64,000 nt of DNA from Ancistrus triradiatus (lineage: Eukaryota > Chordata > Actinopteri > Siluriformes > Loricariidae), in contig JAJAGP010000340.1 in the NCBI GenBank assembly GCA_025084515.1, positions 396,737 through 460,736 on the forward strand, written 5' to 3'. The translations under genes were made by a program, and so were the position numbers. Under the pieces are notes generated by a model. It had not been told where the DNA came from. It was given only the letters and a program-made list of their open reading frames with translations, and ran no database searches. Of this stretch, positions 52,853 to 64,000 are shown in pieces. Positions within the stretch are counted from its first letter, which is position 1. Each line of letters opens with the position of its first letter.

Positions 52853-54818
52853 AAATACTCAGTAAATATCTTAAACACATCTAGAAATAAATGTAGCACA
52901 ATAAAATGAAGTATTTCCATTCTTTGGTCACCTACTGAACTGTAAAAATCACCTTTACCTGTGCCGTTCAGATACACATGGAATTTCCTGTTTGGTCCTG
53001 GAGAAAGCTCACCTATTGGTCATCCACAATGTTCACGTCACTGGTTCGTGAGCCATGACTAAAGACTTATGATAATATTAAACAGGATTGATTTTACTGG
53101 AACATCAAGATGAGAAAAAGACTGACTTAAGACACCGATCTGGACACCTTATACCAAACGATAAGACAATAGAAATACTGTAACACAAGCACAGCCCAAC
53201 TCTAACAAGACTCTAATGATTTTATTCGGACATTGGAAATTTGTCTGCGACAGTGAAATCACTTGAAAAGTCGTTTGGTAAAAGGCTGGCGTGACTGAAC
53301 AGCGATCCCCACGACCTACAGTGAGACCAAAACCAAAGTCATGGAATCACTGTGAGAAAAAAAAATCCTCTATAGAAAAAAAAAATTGATAATCAATTAA
53401 TAATAAAACGCAGACCTCTGAATCATAATCGAATCACGACTTGCCTATCGATTCCCATCCAAACTACCCTGCTAGCAGCCATATTCTTGATCTAGCTACT
53501 TTAACAAACTTTAACAGCTAATCATAGCATTTTCTCCTCCTCCAAGTACTTCCTTCCAAGGGCATTCTTCTTTGTGTCCTTTATAATGAACAAAGTAGAG
53601 CCTCATTCCTCATAGAGGAGAGAAATGGCACCACTGCTTCTTTGAGCCTCAGTTTATGGAGCACAATGCTGCCCACGGCTATGTTAGCCCACTTTCTTAG
53701 CTAACATCAAGCTAAATGACACAAATCCTTAAAACTTCACATTGCATTTGGACACATTTCTTGGCCCCTGCAGCCTTGCCATCAGTAGATATTTTGCCCT
53801 CACAGCCTGATGTCCCTTCGGCCTGGATAACAAATATAACCTGCAATCAAGGACGTTAGCAAACTGTATCATGTTTGTGCATTGAGCACAGACCAGAGAT
53901 GGCCCTGAAATTGCATTATTACACTTGTCTTTTTCATGTCTTACAAAAGACATACTAAAATCTTTCACTTTGGGAGCTCCCCAGTAGCTCCACAGGAAAG
54001 GGGAGCACCAATGATATCCTAGCTGTCCATGTCCAGGTTTCAGGGAGTGATCTGGTCTCTAGATGTGTGGAATAGTGTTCCTATTTTCAGGAATCAGACC
54101 AGCTACTCAATTTCACAAAAATACCTCAACACAAAAATCATTTTTATATGACAGATCGAGCATCACAGTAAACTTTTTTTTTTTTTACCAGTTCACAGTT
54201 ACTCAGTTTAACAAATCTCTTGGACAGTAAGTACCCAGTAGATGTCTCAGAGTTAGCATATGGTATTGGTAATTGTTACAGACTAGACTTGTTCAGCGGG
54301 GGAACTGGAAAGGCTAAATGTAGTGAAATGGGATGTGTAATTAAAAAAAAAACTTGACTTGTCTTATATTTTTACTGGTTCCCTTCAAGGACATGCACTT
54401 AAAATATCTACAATAAAGCTATTCCCCTATGGTTTCATGCCCTGAATTTGCCATATATAGTGCAATATTTGTGACCTGCTGACATGACAGAAAAAAACGT
54501 TTCCTGTGGTATCGCAACATCAGTCTACTTTTTTACTACCGGCCACTGACAAGGGAACAAGGCATAACAGCAGTAAAGGTCACTAAATTAGATCCCCCCC
54601 CAATACACATAACCACCCCAAACCCAAAAAGAGCCTTAGATCCACAGGCTTCATGTTAAAGGACAGCTAATAGCTTTGAAGTTGATCAGGCTATGTTATC
54701 CTAGATTCATAAATTACAAAAAAAAACATCTCAGTTTTTGGATTTGAGCATTAATACAAGATTTGTTCAAAACAATAGTTGAAATACCTAATGGCTCAGC
54801 ATATAATGTGTTTATAAA

Positions 54819-54821
<3 letters not shown>
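52853..54821. other. Unassigned stretch
   Basis: Contains A-rich low-complexity DNA at 53355-53400 with TCGAATCACGACTTGCC after it, possibly a hAT-like end. A 79-codon minus frame at 53729-53968 has no recognised domain. The rest is unique. Confidence 0.3.
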
Positions 54822-54860
<39 letters not shown>

Positions 54861-54886
54861 TATATGGCTTTATATATATATATATG
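54822..54886. repeat. (TA)n tract with a central GGCTT break
   Basis: Two TA runs around ATATGGCTTTATA, next to the family B element. ATATATGGCTTTATATAT and the upstream AAAGCCATATATAT are inverted, so the tract can fold. Confidence 0.9.
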
Positions 54887-56156
54887 CAGTGGGGCAAAAA
54901 AGTATTTAGTCAGCCACTGATTGTGCAAGATCTCCTACATAGAAAAAGGAGAGAGGTCTGTAACTTTCATCATAGGTACACTTCAACTATAAGAGACAAA
55001 ATAAGAAAAAAAAAATCCAGGAAATCACAGTGTAGGATTTTTAGAGAAATTACTTCTAAATTATGGTGGAAAATAAGTATTTGGTCAATAAATTTGGTTC
55101 AACCCAATACTTTGTAACATAACCTTTGTTGGCAATGACAGAGGTCAAACGTTTCCTGTAAGTCTTCACCAGGTTTGCACACACTGTAGCTGGTATTTTG
55201 GCCCATTCCTCCATGCAGATCTCCTCTGGAGCAGTGATGTTTTGGGGCAACACGGACTTTTAACTCCCTCCACAAATTTTCTATGGGGTTGGAGACTGGC
55301 TAGGCCACTCCAGGACCCTGAAAGGCTTTTTTACGGAGCACTCTTCAGTGCTAGAGCGTGTGGGGTTGTGTTGGGATAAGTGTCATGCTGGAAGACCCCA
55401 GCCCGTTCCATTCCTCAATGCTTCACTGATGGAGGAGGTTTCGGTTTGGCTTAAAATCTCACAATACATGGCCCTTAACGATTAATTCTTCAGGATCAGT
55501 CGTCCTGTCCCCTGCAGAAAAAAAACAGCGCAAAGCATGATGTTTCACCCCCATGTACAGTAGGATGGTCTTCTTTTGATGCGACTCAGCATCCTTTTTC
55601 CTCCAGTTGAGTGTTAACCAAAAAGTTCTATTTTGGTTTCATCTGACCACATGATATTCTCCTAATCCTCTCCTGGATCATCCATATGCTCTCTGGAAAA
55701 ATTTAGACGGGCCTGGACATGTACTGGTTTAAGCAGGGGGACACGCCTGGCACTGTTTTATCCGAGTCCCTCTCAGCGTAGTGTGTTACTGATGGTAGCC
55801 TTTGTTACTTTGGTCCCAGCTCTCTGCAGGTCATTCATCAGGTCCCTCTGTGTAGTTCTGGGATTTTTGCTCACCGTTCTCATGATCATTTTGACCCCAC
55901 GGGATGAGATCTTGCGTGGGGTTCCAGATTGAGGGAGATTATCAATGGTCTTGTATGTCTTACAATTGCTCCCACAGTTGATTTATTCACACCCACCTGC
56001 TTGCCTATTGTAAATTCATTCTTCCCTTCACTCTTCTTTCCTCATTTTGTCTCTCATAGTTGAAGTGTACCTATGATAAAAATTACAGACCTATGATGAA
56101 AATTATAGGAGAACTTGCACAATCAGTGGCTGACTAAATACTTTTTTGCCCCACTG
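54887..56156 (-). mobile_element. Tc1-like transposon, family B
   Basis: 1,270 bp from CAGTGGGGCAAAAAAGTATT to CTTTTTTGCCCCACTG plus TA (56157-56158). The left flank is TATG instead of TA. Shorter than the copy at 33989 by several internal deletions. Confidence 0.92.
55113..55985 (-). pseudogene. Tc1 family B transposase pseudogene
   Basis: On the minus strand the DNA-binding part, the S-D-E-like block (55640 region), and the C-terminus E-E-I-C-M-E-E-W-A-K-I-P-A-T-V can be followed. The start codon region is deleted (sequence near 55985-56040 is unrelated), a 7-nt deletion breaks S-P-D-L-N-P-I-E near 55285, and the GTTGCCCCAAAAC frame break is at about 55238-55250. The final stop codon has mutated to TGG. 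Confidence 0.87.
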
Positions 56157-56158
56157 TA

Positions 56159-57464
56159 TGTCATCACTGCACTGTATGGCACACAAGATTAGGTTAAACC
56201 CAAATTTGGGTTAAACACTGGAATACTCCTGTTCTATAAAAAATTAAACTTGCAGTAAAATGGTTTTCTTTTTATGCACTATGTATTATTCACATCAGTG
56301 TTTTCCTCTAGGTCTGGAAAGCCACATGTAGTTATTTGATTTAAAATGTGGCTCTTTAAACTGCCCATTTATCTGTTTCTTTAACAGCATTTGAGAGAAG
56401 TAACTAGTGCCTGTTAATAGACTTATTTGCAAACTGTACAAATCACTGAGGTTAGTTTTCAAATGAGGACTGGCAGGAATATCTTCATGACAGCAAATCT
56501 AGTTAACCATATTCTGGTCTTTGCTGTTTTTATAGAAGGGTGGTAAAACATGCGCATTTATTCTTCCCAAGAAAAGAGACTTATAAGTAAATGAATAAAT
56601 AATAATATACAACTCTGGTCAAAAGAGCATCAGCTGTAACTGAACAGCTCAAAAAAAAAAAAAACGCTGTCAAAAATCTGGTTAGCAGATAAAAGCCTGG
56701 ACATTAAAAATGACATTATTTCTTTAAAGCAACATAATCACAACTTTAGTCTGTCTTCTTGTTGTGTAGCTCAGCATTCACTTGAGTCTGAATACCGCTG
56801 GTATGAGTTTCTTTTAAATCGTAGAATAATTGTGGCCTCTAGTGGTGATACATGACACTGCACGTAGAGAACGTCTGATACACTGCATATCCTTCAATTC
56901 TCATCGTTCGCATGTTTTTAACTCCAGATTTTAAACCCATTTTTTACTGGTCAAGGTCGGTTAGCTTACACAATGATATGACATAGTCTTGCTATTCTGA
57001 TTAATTGTTATCAAGCCATTAAGTTATAAGAGCTTACACTGAAAATAGCGGATCTGGAAAGGTCTACAACCTTACATTTCAACCACGCAAATCTCAAGAT
57101 GGTGCTCCCTAAATCCCAACAGTATGTCGACTTACCCTACCTGTCCCTACCTGGTCCGTAGGGGTCATCACAATTCTCCAAGACTGTTTGAGCAAACTGA
57201 CTAGACAGCTTCAACATATTGTGACACAACCCAATTTAGAGGAGTATACAGCATCTGTGTCTGGCTACATGAAAGTGTATGTAAGATGTTGCTGCCTCCA
57301 AGAACATCAACTCATGATCCAACATGAGTAGCAGCTGGTTTGTGTGCTGCTGAAAACCTACAGCACTGCCTTCAAAGCAGGACTGTCTTTGTTACCAGAA
57401 ACATAAAGCATGCCTATGCTAGATAAATCCATGGCTACATCCAAGACACCAGAAACAGTTCATG
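56159..57464. other. Unassigned stretch
   Basis: Includes the palindrome AACCCAAATTTGGGTT at 56197-56212 and an A14 run near 56650. 57065-57460 may be upstream LINE sequence but no motif is readable. Confidence 0.3.
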
Positions 57465-57720
57465 GGCAAGAAAGCCAGGAGTGTCTGCATTTCCTCTGAA
57501 GGCTGAAAAAAAAAAACAAGATCAACTTCAGTAGCTGTATCACTATGTGGTTTGGGAATTGCACTGCCTTAGACCGCAAGACCCTACACAGGATAGTGAA
57601 GTCAGCTGAGACCATCAGTGGGTCTTTGTGGGTCATGGCATCATCAAATCATTACATGACAGACCTCCCAGCCTAAACATCAGAACCCCCAGTTTCCTTT
57701 GATGCTTCTTTGAGAACCAG
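57465..57720 (+). pseudogene. Non-LTR retrotransposon C-terminal remnant
   Basis: G-K-K-A-R-S-V-C-I-S-S-E-G-like text is followed by S-C-I-T-M-W-F-G-N-C-T-A-L-D-R-K-T-L-H-R near 57530-57592 and I-V-K-S-A-E-T-I-S-G after it. This block sits after the RT domain in several fish LINE families. Frameshifts and an A10 run interrupt it. Confidence 0.65.
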
Positions 57721-58200
57721 GCCTGTATAAAACTGCAGCGCATTTTTGTTTGACTGGCATCATCATTGGCATTAGTTTCCTCTGCACTAGTTATACAGGC
57801 ATCAGGAGTCACTCTGGGAGGATTAACTCCCCCCTCTGTCTCAATTCAATTCAATTCAATTCTCTCTCTCTAACTCTCCCTGCTTTTGCTTTTTCATTCC
57901 ACTGCACCTATTCCTGGCTGTCAGGCGGCAAGCAGGGCATTTATACCCAGACAGAAACTGTGGCGGCAGAATCTGTGGTGACCGTTCCTCCCTGGTGACC
58001 CCTTTTCATGTCTAGACAGGTAAGTTTTGCTATGGGAACAGATGTGGGCAGAATGTGCAAGATGCTCTTAACCTCTTCACTATGTGGACACTTCTAGTCT
58101 GAATGAACACTACTTTTCTACATCTTTTTAGGCAACCAAGTTATGAAACTGTACATCCAAAGGAAGTAACTTTCACTGCATATTTATTTCATAATGTGTT
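57721..58200. other. Unassigned stretch
   Basis: A TCAAT pentamer repeat at 57840-57860 is followed by CT-rich DNA. The 82-codon frame 57750-57998 crosses the pentamers and is not supported. Confidence 0.3.
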
Positions 58201-58755
58201 GGTTTTAGTGGTCACTGCACTTTGTAGTTCTACAGTTACAGACTGAGTCCATCTGTTTCTCTACATTTTTACTTGTTAGTCCCTTTACTTGTTTTCTAAT
58301 GGTCAGGACCACCACAGAACCACCAAAGAGAGGGCTAGGTACATGGATCATGTTCAGCAATGCAGTGACATGATGTGGTTCTTGGTGTGGACGTGTGTCC
58401 CTCATGCAAGTGCTCACAGAACCCTGCATACAGGATGCTGGTAGCTGGACATTTTTGACGGTGGACTTTTTTTATTTTCAGTCAGCAGCGACACTGAGGG
58501 GGATTAAAACTCCAGCTGCATTGCAGTGTCTGAGCCAATTGTACCAGCTCAACACACACTAACACACCACCACCACGTCAGTATCACTGCAGTGCTGAGA
58601 ATGATCCACCACCCAAATAGTACCTGATCTGTGATAGTCCTGTGGGGGCCTGACCCTTAGAGAGCAGAGCAAAGGGGACTGACAAAGTATATAGAGAAAC
58701 AGATGATCTACAGCCTATATTTGGAGAACTACAAAGTGCAGTGACCGCAAAAACC
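58201..58755. mobile_element. Large foldback element, family 1
   Basis: GGTTTTAGTGGTCACTGCAC on the left is mirrored by GTGCAGTGACCGCAAAAACC on the right. Arms of about 190 bp follow: CATCTGTTTCTCTACAT, AATGGTCAGGACCACCACAG, GGATCATGTTCAGCAATGC and the inverses. The loop is about 175 bp. Non-coding. Confidence 0.85.
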
Positions 58756-59609
58756 TAAATAAAGTATAAACAGAATATAATCTGAAAAATATAGAATCCA
58801 ACAGTTACAGGGTCCACTTGGCCCACTTGTTATCACATGATGCAGACCGTTCTGGTCACTCACACACATTTAGTAGATGAAAAAATATGGGCCTAAGTTT
58901 GTTTAGCTGTACAGATAAGGGAAAAGTTTGATTCACTCAGGGGACAAACCCTCTAATAACAGACCTTAAACAAACTGGAAACTGAATCAAAGCAAAAATG
59001 TTGATCAAAATGTTGATTTGACTTGTTTTGCGTTGTGTTGTTGATAAATGCATGGACATCCCTAGAAGGATGTCATCTTGAAGGAATTAATCTTGATGCC
59101 ACTTCTGGACATAGTTAACATGAGGCTTCTTTTTTGCACAGTAATGCTTTAAGTGGCATATGTGAATGTAACTCCATATTGTAGTGCTTGATAAAGGTTT
59201 GATAAAGTAATTCCTTGCCCATGTGCTTATATCAGCTGTTGATGAAAGACAGATCTTGATGCAGGCCCTTCTGAGGGATCAGAGATCACTGGTGTTCAGC
59301 CTAGACTTGTATCTTTGCTCTTTATGCACTGAAATTCCTCCAGATTCCTCCACATTCCTTGAATCGATTGATATTTTGCACTGAAGAGGGAGAAATAAGC
59401 AAATCTCATCCAATATTTCTCTGAGGAACATTGTTTTTAAACATTTGTTTGTCACACATTTATTGACAAACTGGAGATCATTTGCCCTCCTTTACACCTC
59501 AAAAACTCAGTCTTTCATGGGCACAGTTTTTTTTTTAACCAAATCATGATGACATCAGCCGTTTGAAATAATGTCACCTTTTTTTTTTACATCACTAGCC
59601 CCAAATTGC
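58756..59609. other. Unassigned stretch
   Basis: Unique AT-rich DNA, nothing identifiable. Confidence 0.3.
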
Positions 59610-59789
59610 ACCCCTCCCAGTTTTTTTGGAATGTATTGCAGGCCTAAAAGGCAGGAATGGATTTTGACCCGACAAAACATTAAATGTCTTGGGTTAATAC
59701 TGTTCGCAGTGAAATGAAAGTGAAAGTAAATGGAACACTGCAATTTTTGCATTTTTCATACCATCCCCACTTTTTCTGATTTGGGGTTG
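59610..59789 (+). mobile_element. 3' end of the GGGGTTGTA-family transposon
   Basis: GTATTGCAGGCCTAAAAGGC, CGACAAAACATTAAATG and the terminus TTTCTGATTTGGGGTTG before TA. Same block as at 3193 and 38232. Confidence 0.75.
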
Positions 59790-60515
59790 TATTTGCTTTT
59801 AAGCGCTCATGTCAAACAAAATACACAAATCAATGGGAATGCATTAATGTGTTAAAAATAACAAATTGATATTTTTAAACGTGCTGGTGTAAAGATAAAA
59901 GCGTATGTGTATAATGAAGTAGAATAAATATAAACGTTTGTTCGTTTTCTGTTTTAATGCAATAAAATGAGACACACTTCTCTTGGATACATAAAGCCAA
60001 AGCACCACCTATTGGTAAAAAAACTGCACTACAGTCAAAAAGTGGTCAACAAGCTGCAATATGGTAAAAACACTGCCGTCTAGCAGACAAAAACGTTTAA
60101 AACAAGAAAACACCATCTGAACAAAATGCAAAGTCTCAAATTGGGGTTCAATAGAGACAGAATAGTGAAATTTAGACATGTACAGAAATATGTATTTATT
60201 TGCAGTTAAGTGCAAAAATAGGTGAAGGCACATGGGGCGATCAGCTAAACTAGCAGCAGACCAACACTAGACCAGCAAAACACAGCTTGTTTTGCAGCAG
60301 AGCAAGGAAAAGTAATTATGCCGTTTAAATTATTCTGTGTTGTAAGAAATTGCTAAAGATTTTTTTATTTAAAAAAAACACTGAGGTGATGGGGAGGCAG
60401 GGCTGCTTAGCCTGAACCTGTGCATAAAACTCGGTGTTCATCACATGATCCAGATATTCAGCAACCTTCCAGATGCTAGGGTAGATGTCTGTTTAATTAG
60501 CTGTAAATCAAGACT
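59790..60515. other. Unassigned stretch
   Basis: AT-rich unique DNA. A 74-codon minus frame at 60009-60233 lacks a domain. Confidence 0.3.
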
Positions 60516-60687
60516 ACATTTACATTTAGCAGACGCCCTTATCCAGAGCGACTTACAAAGTCTTACAATCCAAGCAATTGTGGGTTAAGGACCCAACTCA
60601 AGGACCCAACAGTGGCAGCTTGGCAGAGGTGGGATTTGAACCCTTCTTATCCATAGTCCAGTACCTTGCCCGCTAGGCCACCACAGA
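60516..60687 (-). mobile_element. tRNA-derived SINE, type 1
   Basis: On the minus strand: TCTGTGGTGGCCTAGCGGGC, GGGTTCAAATCCC (B box), CAAGCTGCCACTGTTGGGTC, tail GTCGCTCTGGATAAGGGCGT and TAAATGTAAATG. Confidence 0.9.
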
Positions 60688-60859
60688 CCACAAGACTAGA
60701 ATATTTTATACCAATTACTAATACTGAACTGTCCACACTGATCAGCTCATCTAAGTCATTGTCATGTTTATTAGATTGAAATCCTACACGTTTACTCAAA
60801 GAGTTGATACCTAACATTATAGAGCCGCTGCTTATTATTTTAAATTCTTCTCTTATCTT
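60688..60859. other. Short unassigned spacer
   Basis: No independent feature; it may be L2 coding sequence too diverged to read. Confidence 0.3.
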
Positions 60860-61500
60860 TTCCTTTAAGTTTGCCATTATTAAACCACTGCTTAAAAAAG
60901 CTAACCTTGACCTTGTATGCTGTCTAAATATAGACCAATTTCAAATCTACCTTTCCTCTCCAAAATCTTAGAAAAAGCTGTCTATCACCAGTCTGTAGGG
61001 CCCTCCAAAGTAATGGTATTTATGAGACATTTCAGTCAAGATTCAGTCCCCATCAAAGTAATGAAACAGCTTTAATGAAGCTACTAAATGATTTATTAAT
61101 GTCCTCAGATAATGGATGTGTTTCTTTTCTTGTTTGATTAGATTTAAGTGCAGCATTTGACACTATAGACCATGATGTCTTACTGACTAGACTAGAAAAT
61201 ACTGTAGGTGTTAAGGGATTGGCACTTTCTTGGTTTAAATCCTACCTGACTGAACGGTACCAGTTTGTTTATATAAATAATCTACACTCTAACATGCTGT
61301 ACATGTACATGCTGCCACCAGGCTCAATTATTCGTAAACATGGCATTAGTTTCCACTGCTATGCAACTTATATCCAGCTGTAGCTACATATCAGCCAAAC
61401 CAAATGATGGCATTACAATCAGCAAAATCGAGGACTTTGTAAAGTAAAAGATTGGTGGTCATTTAATTTTCTTTTACTTAACCCAGATAGATCCTAGGTG
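60860..61500 (+). pseudogene. L2-like LINE reverse transcriptase pseudogene
   Basis: The order of RT blocks is clear: I-I-K-P-L-L-K-K near 60876-60899, a frameshifted N-Y-R-P-I-S-N-like block near 60930-60950, then L-D-L-S-A-A-F-D-T-I-D-H-D-V-L-L at about 61140-61187 with the first catalytic aspartate, L-S-W-F-K-S-Y-L-T-E-R at about 61226-61258, and H-C-Y-A-T-Y-I-Q-L at about 61357-61383 where Y-A-D-D should be, so the catalytic pair is lost. A TGA at about 61135 precedes the L-D-L block. It ends near L-N-P-D-R at 61479-61494. Dead copy; clade from general knowledge. Confidence 0.85.
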
Positions 61501-62050
61501 ATCTGGGATGTTGGGTTGCTGTCTTCTTCCCTCCCAACTGATGATGTCTCATGTGATCCCCTTGGCCTTGCCTTCTGATTCTCCCCTTTCTAGCTATGCT
61601 GCTATGGCTAATGCTGCAAATGGAGTCTCATGCTACATATGGCATCAGTGGTTCTTAATAGACTCTGTGCTCTTAACAATGACTAACTACATTTTCTCTT
61701 TTCTCTCTGAGCTTGTGTAGTTCCAGCTCCACACAGTAAGATGTTCCTCTGCCTCAGCTCCACTCAAGTTGTTTCCATCATCAGCTCCAGCCCCACCATG
61801 CCTGGGCCAAACCAGAGGGCAATAACTCTCTCCCTCCTCCGGTTGGCTGGGGACAACATGCCATGTAGGACTTTCCTGCTGATGATTCAAGATCCTAAAG
61901 TGATTCTGTGTATTGGACTAAATAATGCTGATATGCATATACCACTTTTTATATACACATTTCTTACATTATTTTATTATATAGTTTATTTATCTGTTAT
62001 AACTAACCTTTTTGGGGACTTATTTGCACTAAGAAATAACTAAGAAAATA
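61501..62050. mobile_element. Possible LINE-associated repeat
   Basis: Directly follows the L2 fragment and starts GGATGTTGGGTTGCTG. It includes CCCTCCTCCGGTTGGCTGGG and an AT-rich end with AATAAACAAAC. A 100-codon plus frame (61741-62043) overlaps but resembles no known protein. I suspect a 3' part of a retroelement, without proof. Confidence 0.3.
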
Positions 62051-62067
62051 AACAAACAATCTTCTCT

Positions 62068-62304
62068 GAGCAAGGGCTATTGTGAACCTGAATCACTGTG
62101 TACTGAAGCGTGAAGCGAGTTTTGGCTGGAACGAGTTGCATTTTTCCACTCATACAAGTTTAAGCAAGTGTATCCAGTACCGGGCAAATGACGAGAACCG
62201 AGACAAATTTTTCTAGTCAAAGACTAGAACCAAATTAAGAATCTAGTCTAGTTGAGAACCGAATTCTACGTCTTCCAAGGTGGTAGTGAACCGAGGTACC
62301 ATTG
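62068..62304 (-). mobile_element. Tigger-like transposon, left end
   Basis: GAACCGAGGTACCATTG is followed by TA (62305-62306), and CATACAAGTTTAAGCAAGTG is the inverse of the inner block at 18896-18915. Only the outer 240 bp remain. Confidence 0.65.
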
Positions 62305-62449
62305 TATTTCCATATTTTTGGAGGTGAGATGAAACTCATAGCCACTGTTGAAACCCTGAGGAGTGATTTCTGTCCCTCAGACACAGCCAATCTATTCTCA
62401 AACTTAGGAACTCAAAATTGGGTCACTGCGGTGGTGTGCTAATGCATTA

Positions 62450-62620
62450 CAGTGGTGCTTGAAAGTTTGCGAACCCTTTAGAATTTTCTATATTTCTGCC
62501 TAAATATGACCTAAAACATGATTAGATTTTCACACAAGTCCTAAAAGGAGATAAAAAGAACCCAGTTAAACAAATGAGACAAAAATATTATGCTTGGTCA
62601 TTTTTTATTGAGGAAAATTA
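62450..62620 (+). mobile_element. Tc1 family A left terminal repeat only
   Basis: CAGTGGTGCTTGAAAGTTTG after TA (62448-62449), continuing to TTGGTCATTTTTTATTGAGG, as at 11191-11360. No transposase or right end follows. Confidence 0.85.
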
Positions 62621-64000
62621 TAAAGGGAAAACTGGAGGAAATCGAGGGGGATTCATAAAAAATAATATGTTGTTTACATTAACATATAGTATTTTCCATC
62701 TATTTTGTAGGAACAATAGCACTAGACAGCAAAATGTTTACTGTTTTGTCTCCCAATCTAAAATAGGTGGCAGCAATTAAATATTTTCTAATCACTGGCA
62801 TTCCCGCTACCCTGAGTAAAATCAATTGGATTAGACAGTTAATGAATGAATGACTGAATAAATGAATGAATGAGTTTGTCAGTAACAATCTGAAACATTA
62901 TCTTTGGATTCTCTCCATCCATATGGTGTGGACATTTTGCCCATGCTGTGAGAGGCCTGACACACAGGACACAAAAAATATGGGGACCCAGCTTTTATCC
63001 TGATCACCCACTTTACGACCAAAGTCATTTTCCATAGCATTTAAATGAGGACTCTTGTGGGATTTGAATGCCAACTCAAATGTATGGATGTAGCTGGACT
63101 ATTTACGCAATTTCATGGCATTATAAAGGTGGAATGGTACACAAATGGTCCTCTTTGCAACAGAGATTTTTTAGGACAGGTAACTGCTGCTCAAGAATGG
63201 GCACTGCTTGCATGTCCCAACGTGTCCAGTGTTATTTTTGCAGGTGCTTGATGAGTTGTGCTTTTAAAAGAAGCTATCACACTTATCAAACAACAAAACT
63301 GTTAAACAATTAAACTGTTTGTTTCAATGTTGTATAACACTAGTATATATGCTTAATGATATGCAAGTATACTGGGAACAGACATCTATGGGTGATAGAC
63401 AAATTCTGAAAACATATTAGGATCCAGAAATGGGTATTTTTGCATGCTACAAAATCAGTGTTATCAGGTAGGCGCACTTTGCTGGTGTATTTGCGCTACT
63501 TAAACACCAGGGGCGCTGACAACTCGTGCATAGCAACGAGTAAACATCTCAGCACTCATGGAAAATGTTAACACACCTTCTTCACAGATTCTAAATATGC
63601 CATATTTCACAAGTTTTATTGCATAATGAAAATATTATACGTTAACTGTGGCATTTTTTACATCTCTGGACACTCCTAGATACTTTCTAAGTGTTCATTC
63701 CACTTGTTAATGGTTTGTTAAACCTTATTATGCTTAGGTTTCTTCCAAGCAGAGATTGTGCTATCGTCATATTATTTAGAAAATCAATGAATCTGCAATT
63801 TGTAATTTGGTCTCAATATCTTTGTGCCATAAATCAGTGGTTGTATATTATAATTCAGGGTAAAGAGGCACCAAAACATTTTAAACCTGTAATCTATGTT
63901 TATTATTATAACATTTTTAATAATTCAAAATATTATTAATAAGTATTATGTTATTATAACATGCTTGTGCTCTTATTTATTTTGCCTTGTTAGGGCAATT
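62621..64000. other. Unassigned stretch
   Basis: Unique AT-rich DNA to the window end. (TGAATGAA)n words at 62840-62872 could be a SINE tail remnant. Frames of 60-82 codons show no domain. The 63470-63550 patch is GC-richer with CpG. Confidence 0.3.

Noticed and set aside
56197..56212. 16-bp palindrome AACCCAAATTTGGGTT as a regulatory operator
   Set aside because: A single short AT-rich palindrome is expected by chance in 64 kb and nothing around it supports a function.
61741..62043. 100-codon frame after the L2 fragment as a host exon
   Set aside because: No domain, no splice signals recognised, and it sits directly behind a dead LINE.

Overview
The window looks like non-coding DNA from a teleost fish. 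The evidence is the repeat content: several Tc1-like transposon families with typical fish terminal repeats, tRNA-derived SINEs of the zebrafish DANA/mermaid type, L2-like LINE fragments, gypsy-like LTRs and (CA)n tracts. An ostariophysan (catfish or characin type) fits the repeat mix, but that is inference. I found no host protein-coding gene, tRNA, rRNA or CRISPR array that the sequence supports. Almost every longer reading frame lies in a decayed transposase, a LINE, an LTR element or a microsatellite.

Layout. 0-5.5 kb: unique sequence, then a three-layer nest (old transposon, solo LTR, MITE) and a Tc1 relic. 5.5-11 kb: mostly unique, with an 88-bp minisatellite. 11.2-12.8 kb: a full-length dead Tc1 (family A). 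14-16.8 kb: two half copies of Tc1 family B that share the same duplicated flank. 17-20.9 kb: LINE, SINE, Tigger-like and foldback pieces. 21.1-22.8 kb: two direct copies of a 360-bp unit that folds into a long hairpin. 22.8-24.5 kb: a gypsy-like LTR with its polypurine tract and 3' internal region. 25-32.5 kb: SINEs, a Tc1 family D relic and foldbacks. 32.8-33.4 kb: an LTR-like promoter region. 34-35.5 kb: Tc1 family B. 36-40.7 kb: SINEs, a stack of four transposon ends and a Tigger-like MITE carrying a SINE. 41.3-43 kb: a (CA)40 tract with a MITE and an LTR related to the 23-kb one. 44.4-46.8 kb: SINE, Tc1 family C and Tc1 family D back to back. 48.8-51.3 kb: CA-bracketed MITE, deleted Tc1 family A, Tigger-like and foldback. 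54.8-56.2 kb: Tc1 family B. 57.5-62.6 kb: LINEs, a large foldback, a SINE and transposon ends.

None of these elements looks autonomous; each transposase or reverse transcriptase I could read is frameshifted, truncated or has lost catalytic residues. The window therefore reads as a record of successive insertions in intergenic or intronic DNA. Several unique patches could be conserved regulatory DNA, but that cannot be judged without other genomes. I did not find a convincing new biological system. The most interesting items are the hairpin-forming duplicated unit at 21-23 kb, the shared-flank Tc1 pair at 14-17 kb, and a frame-breaking junction common to three Tc1 family B copies, which suggests mobilisation in trans.
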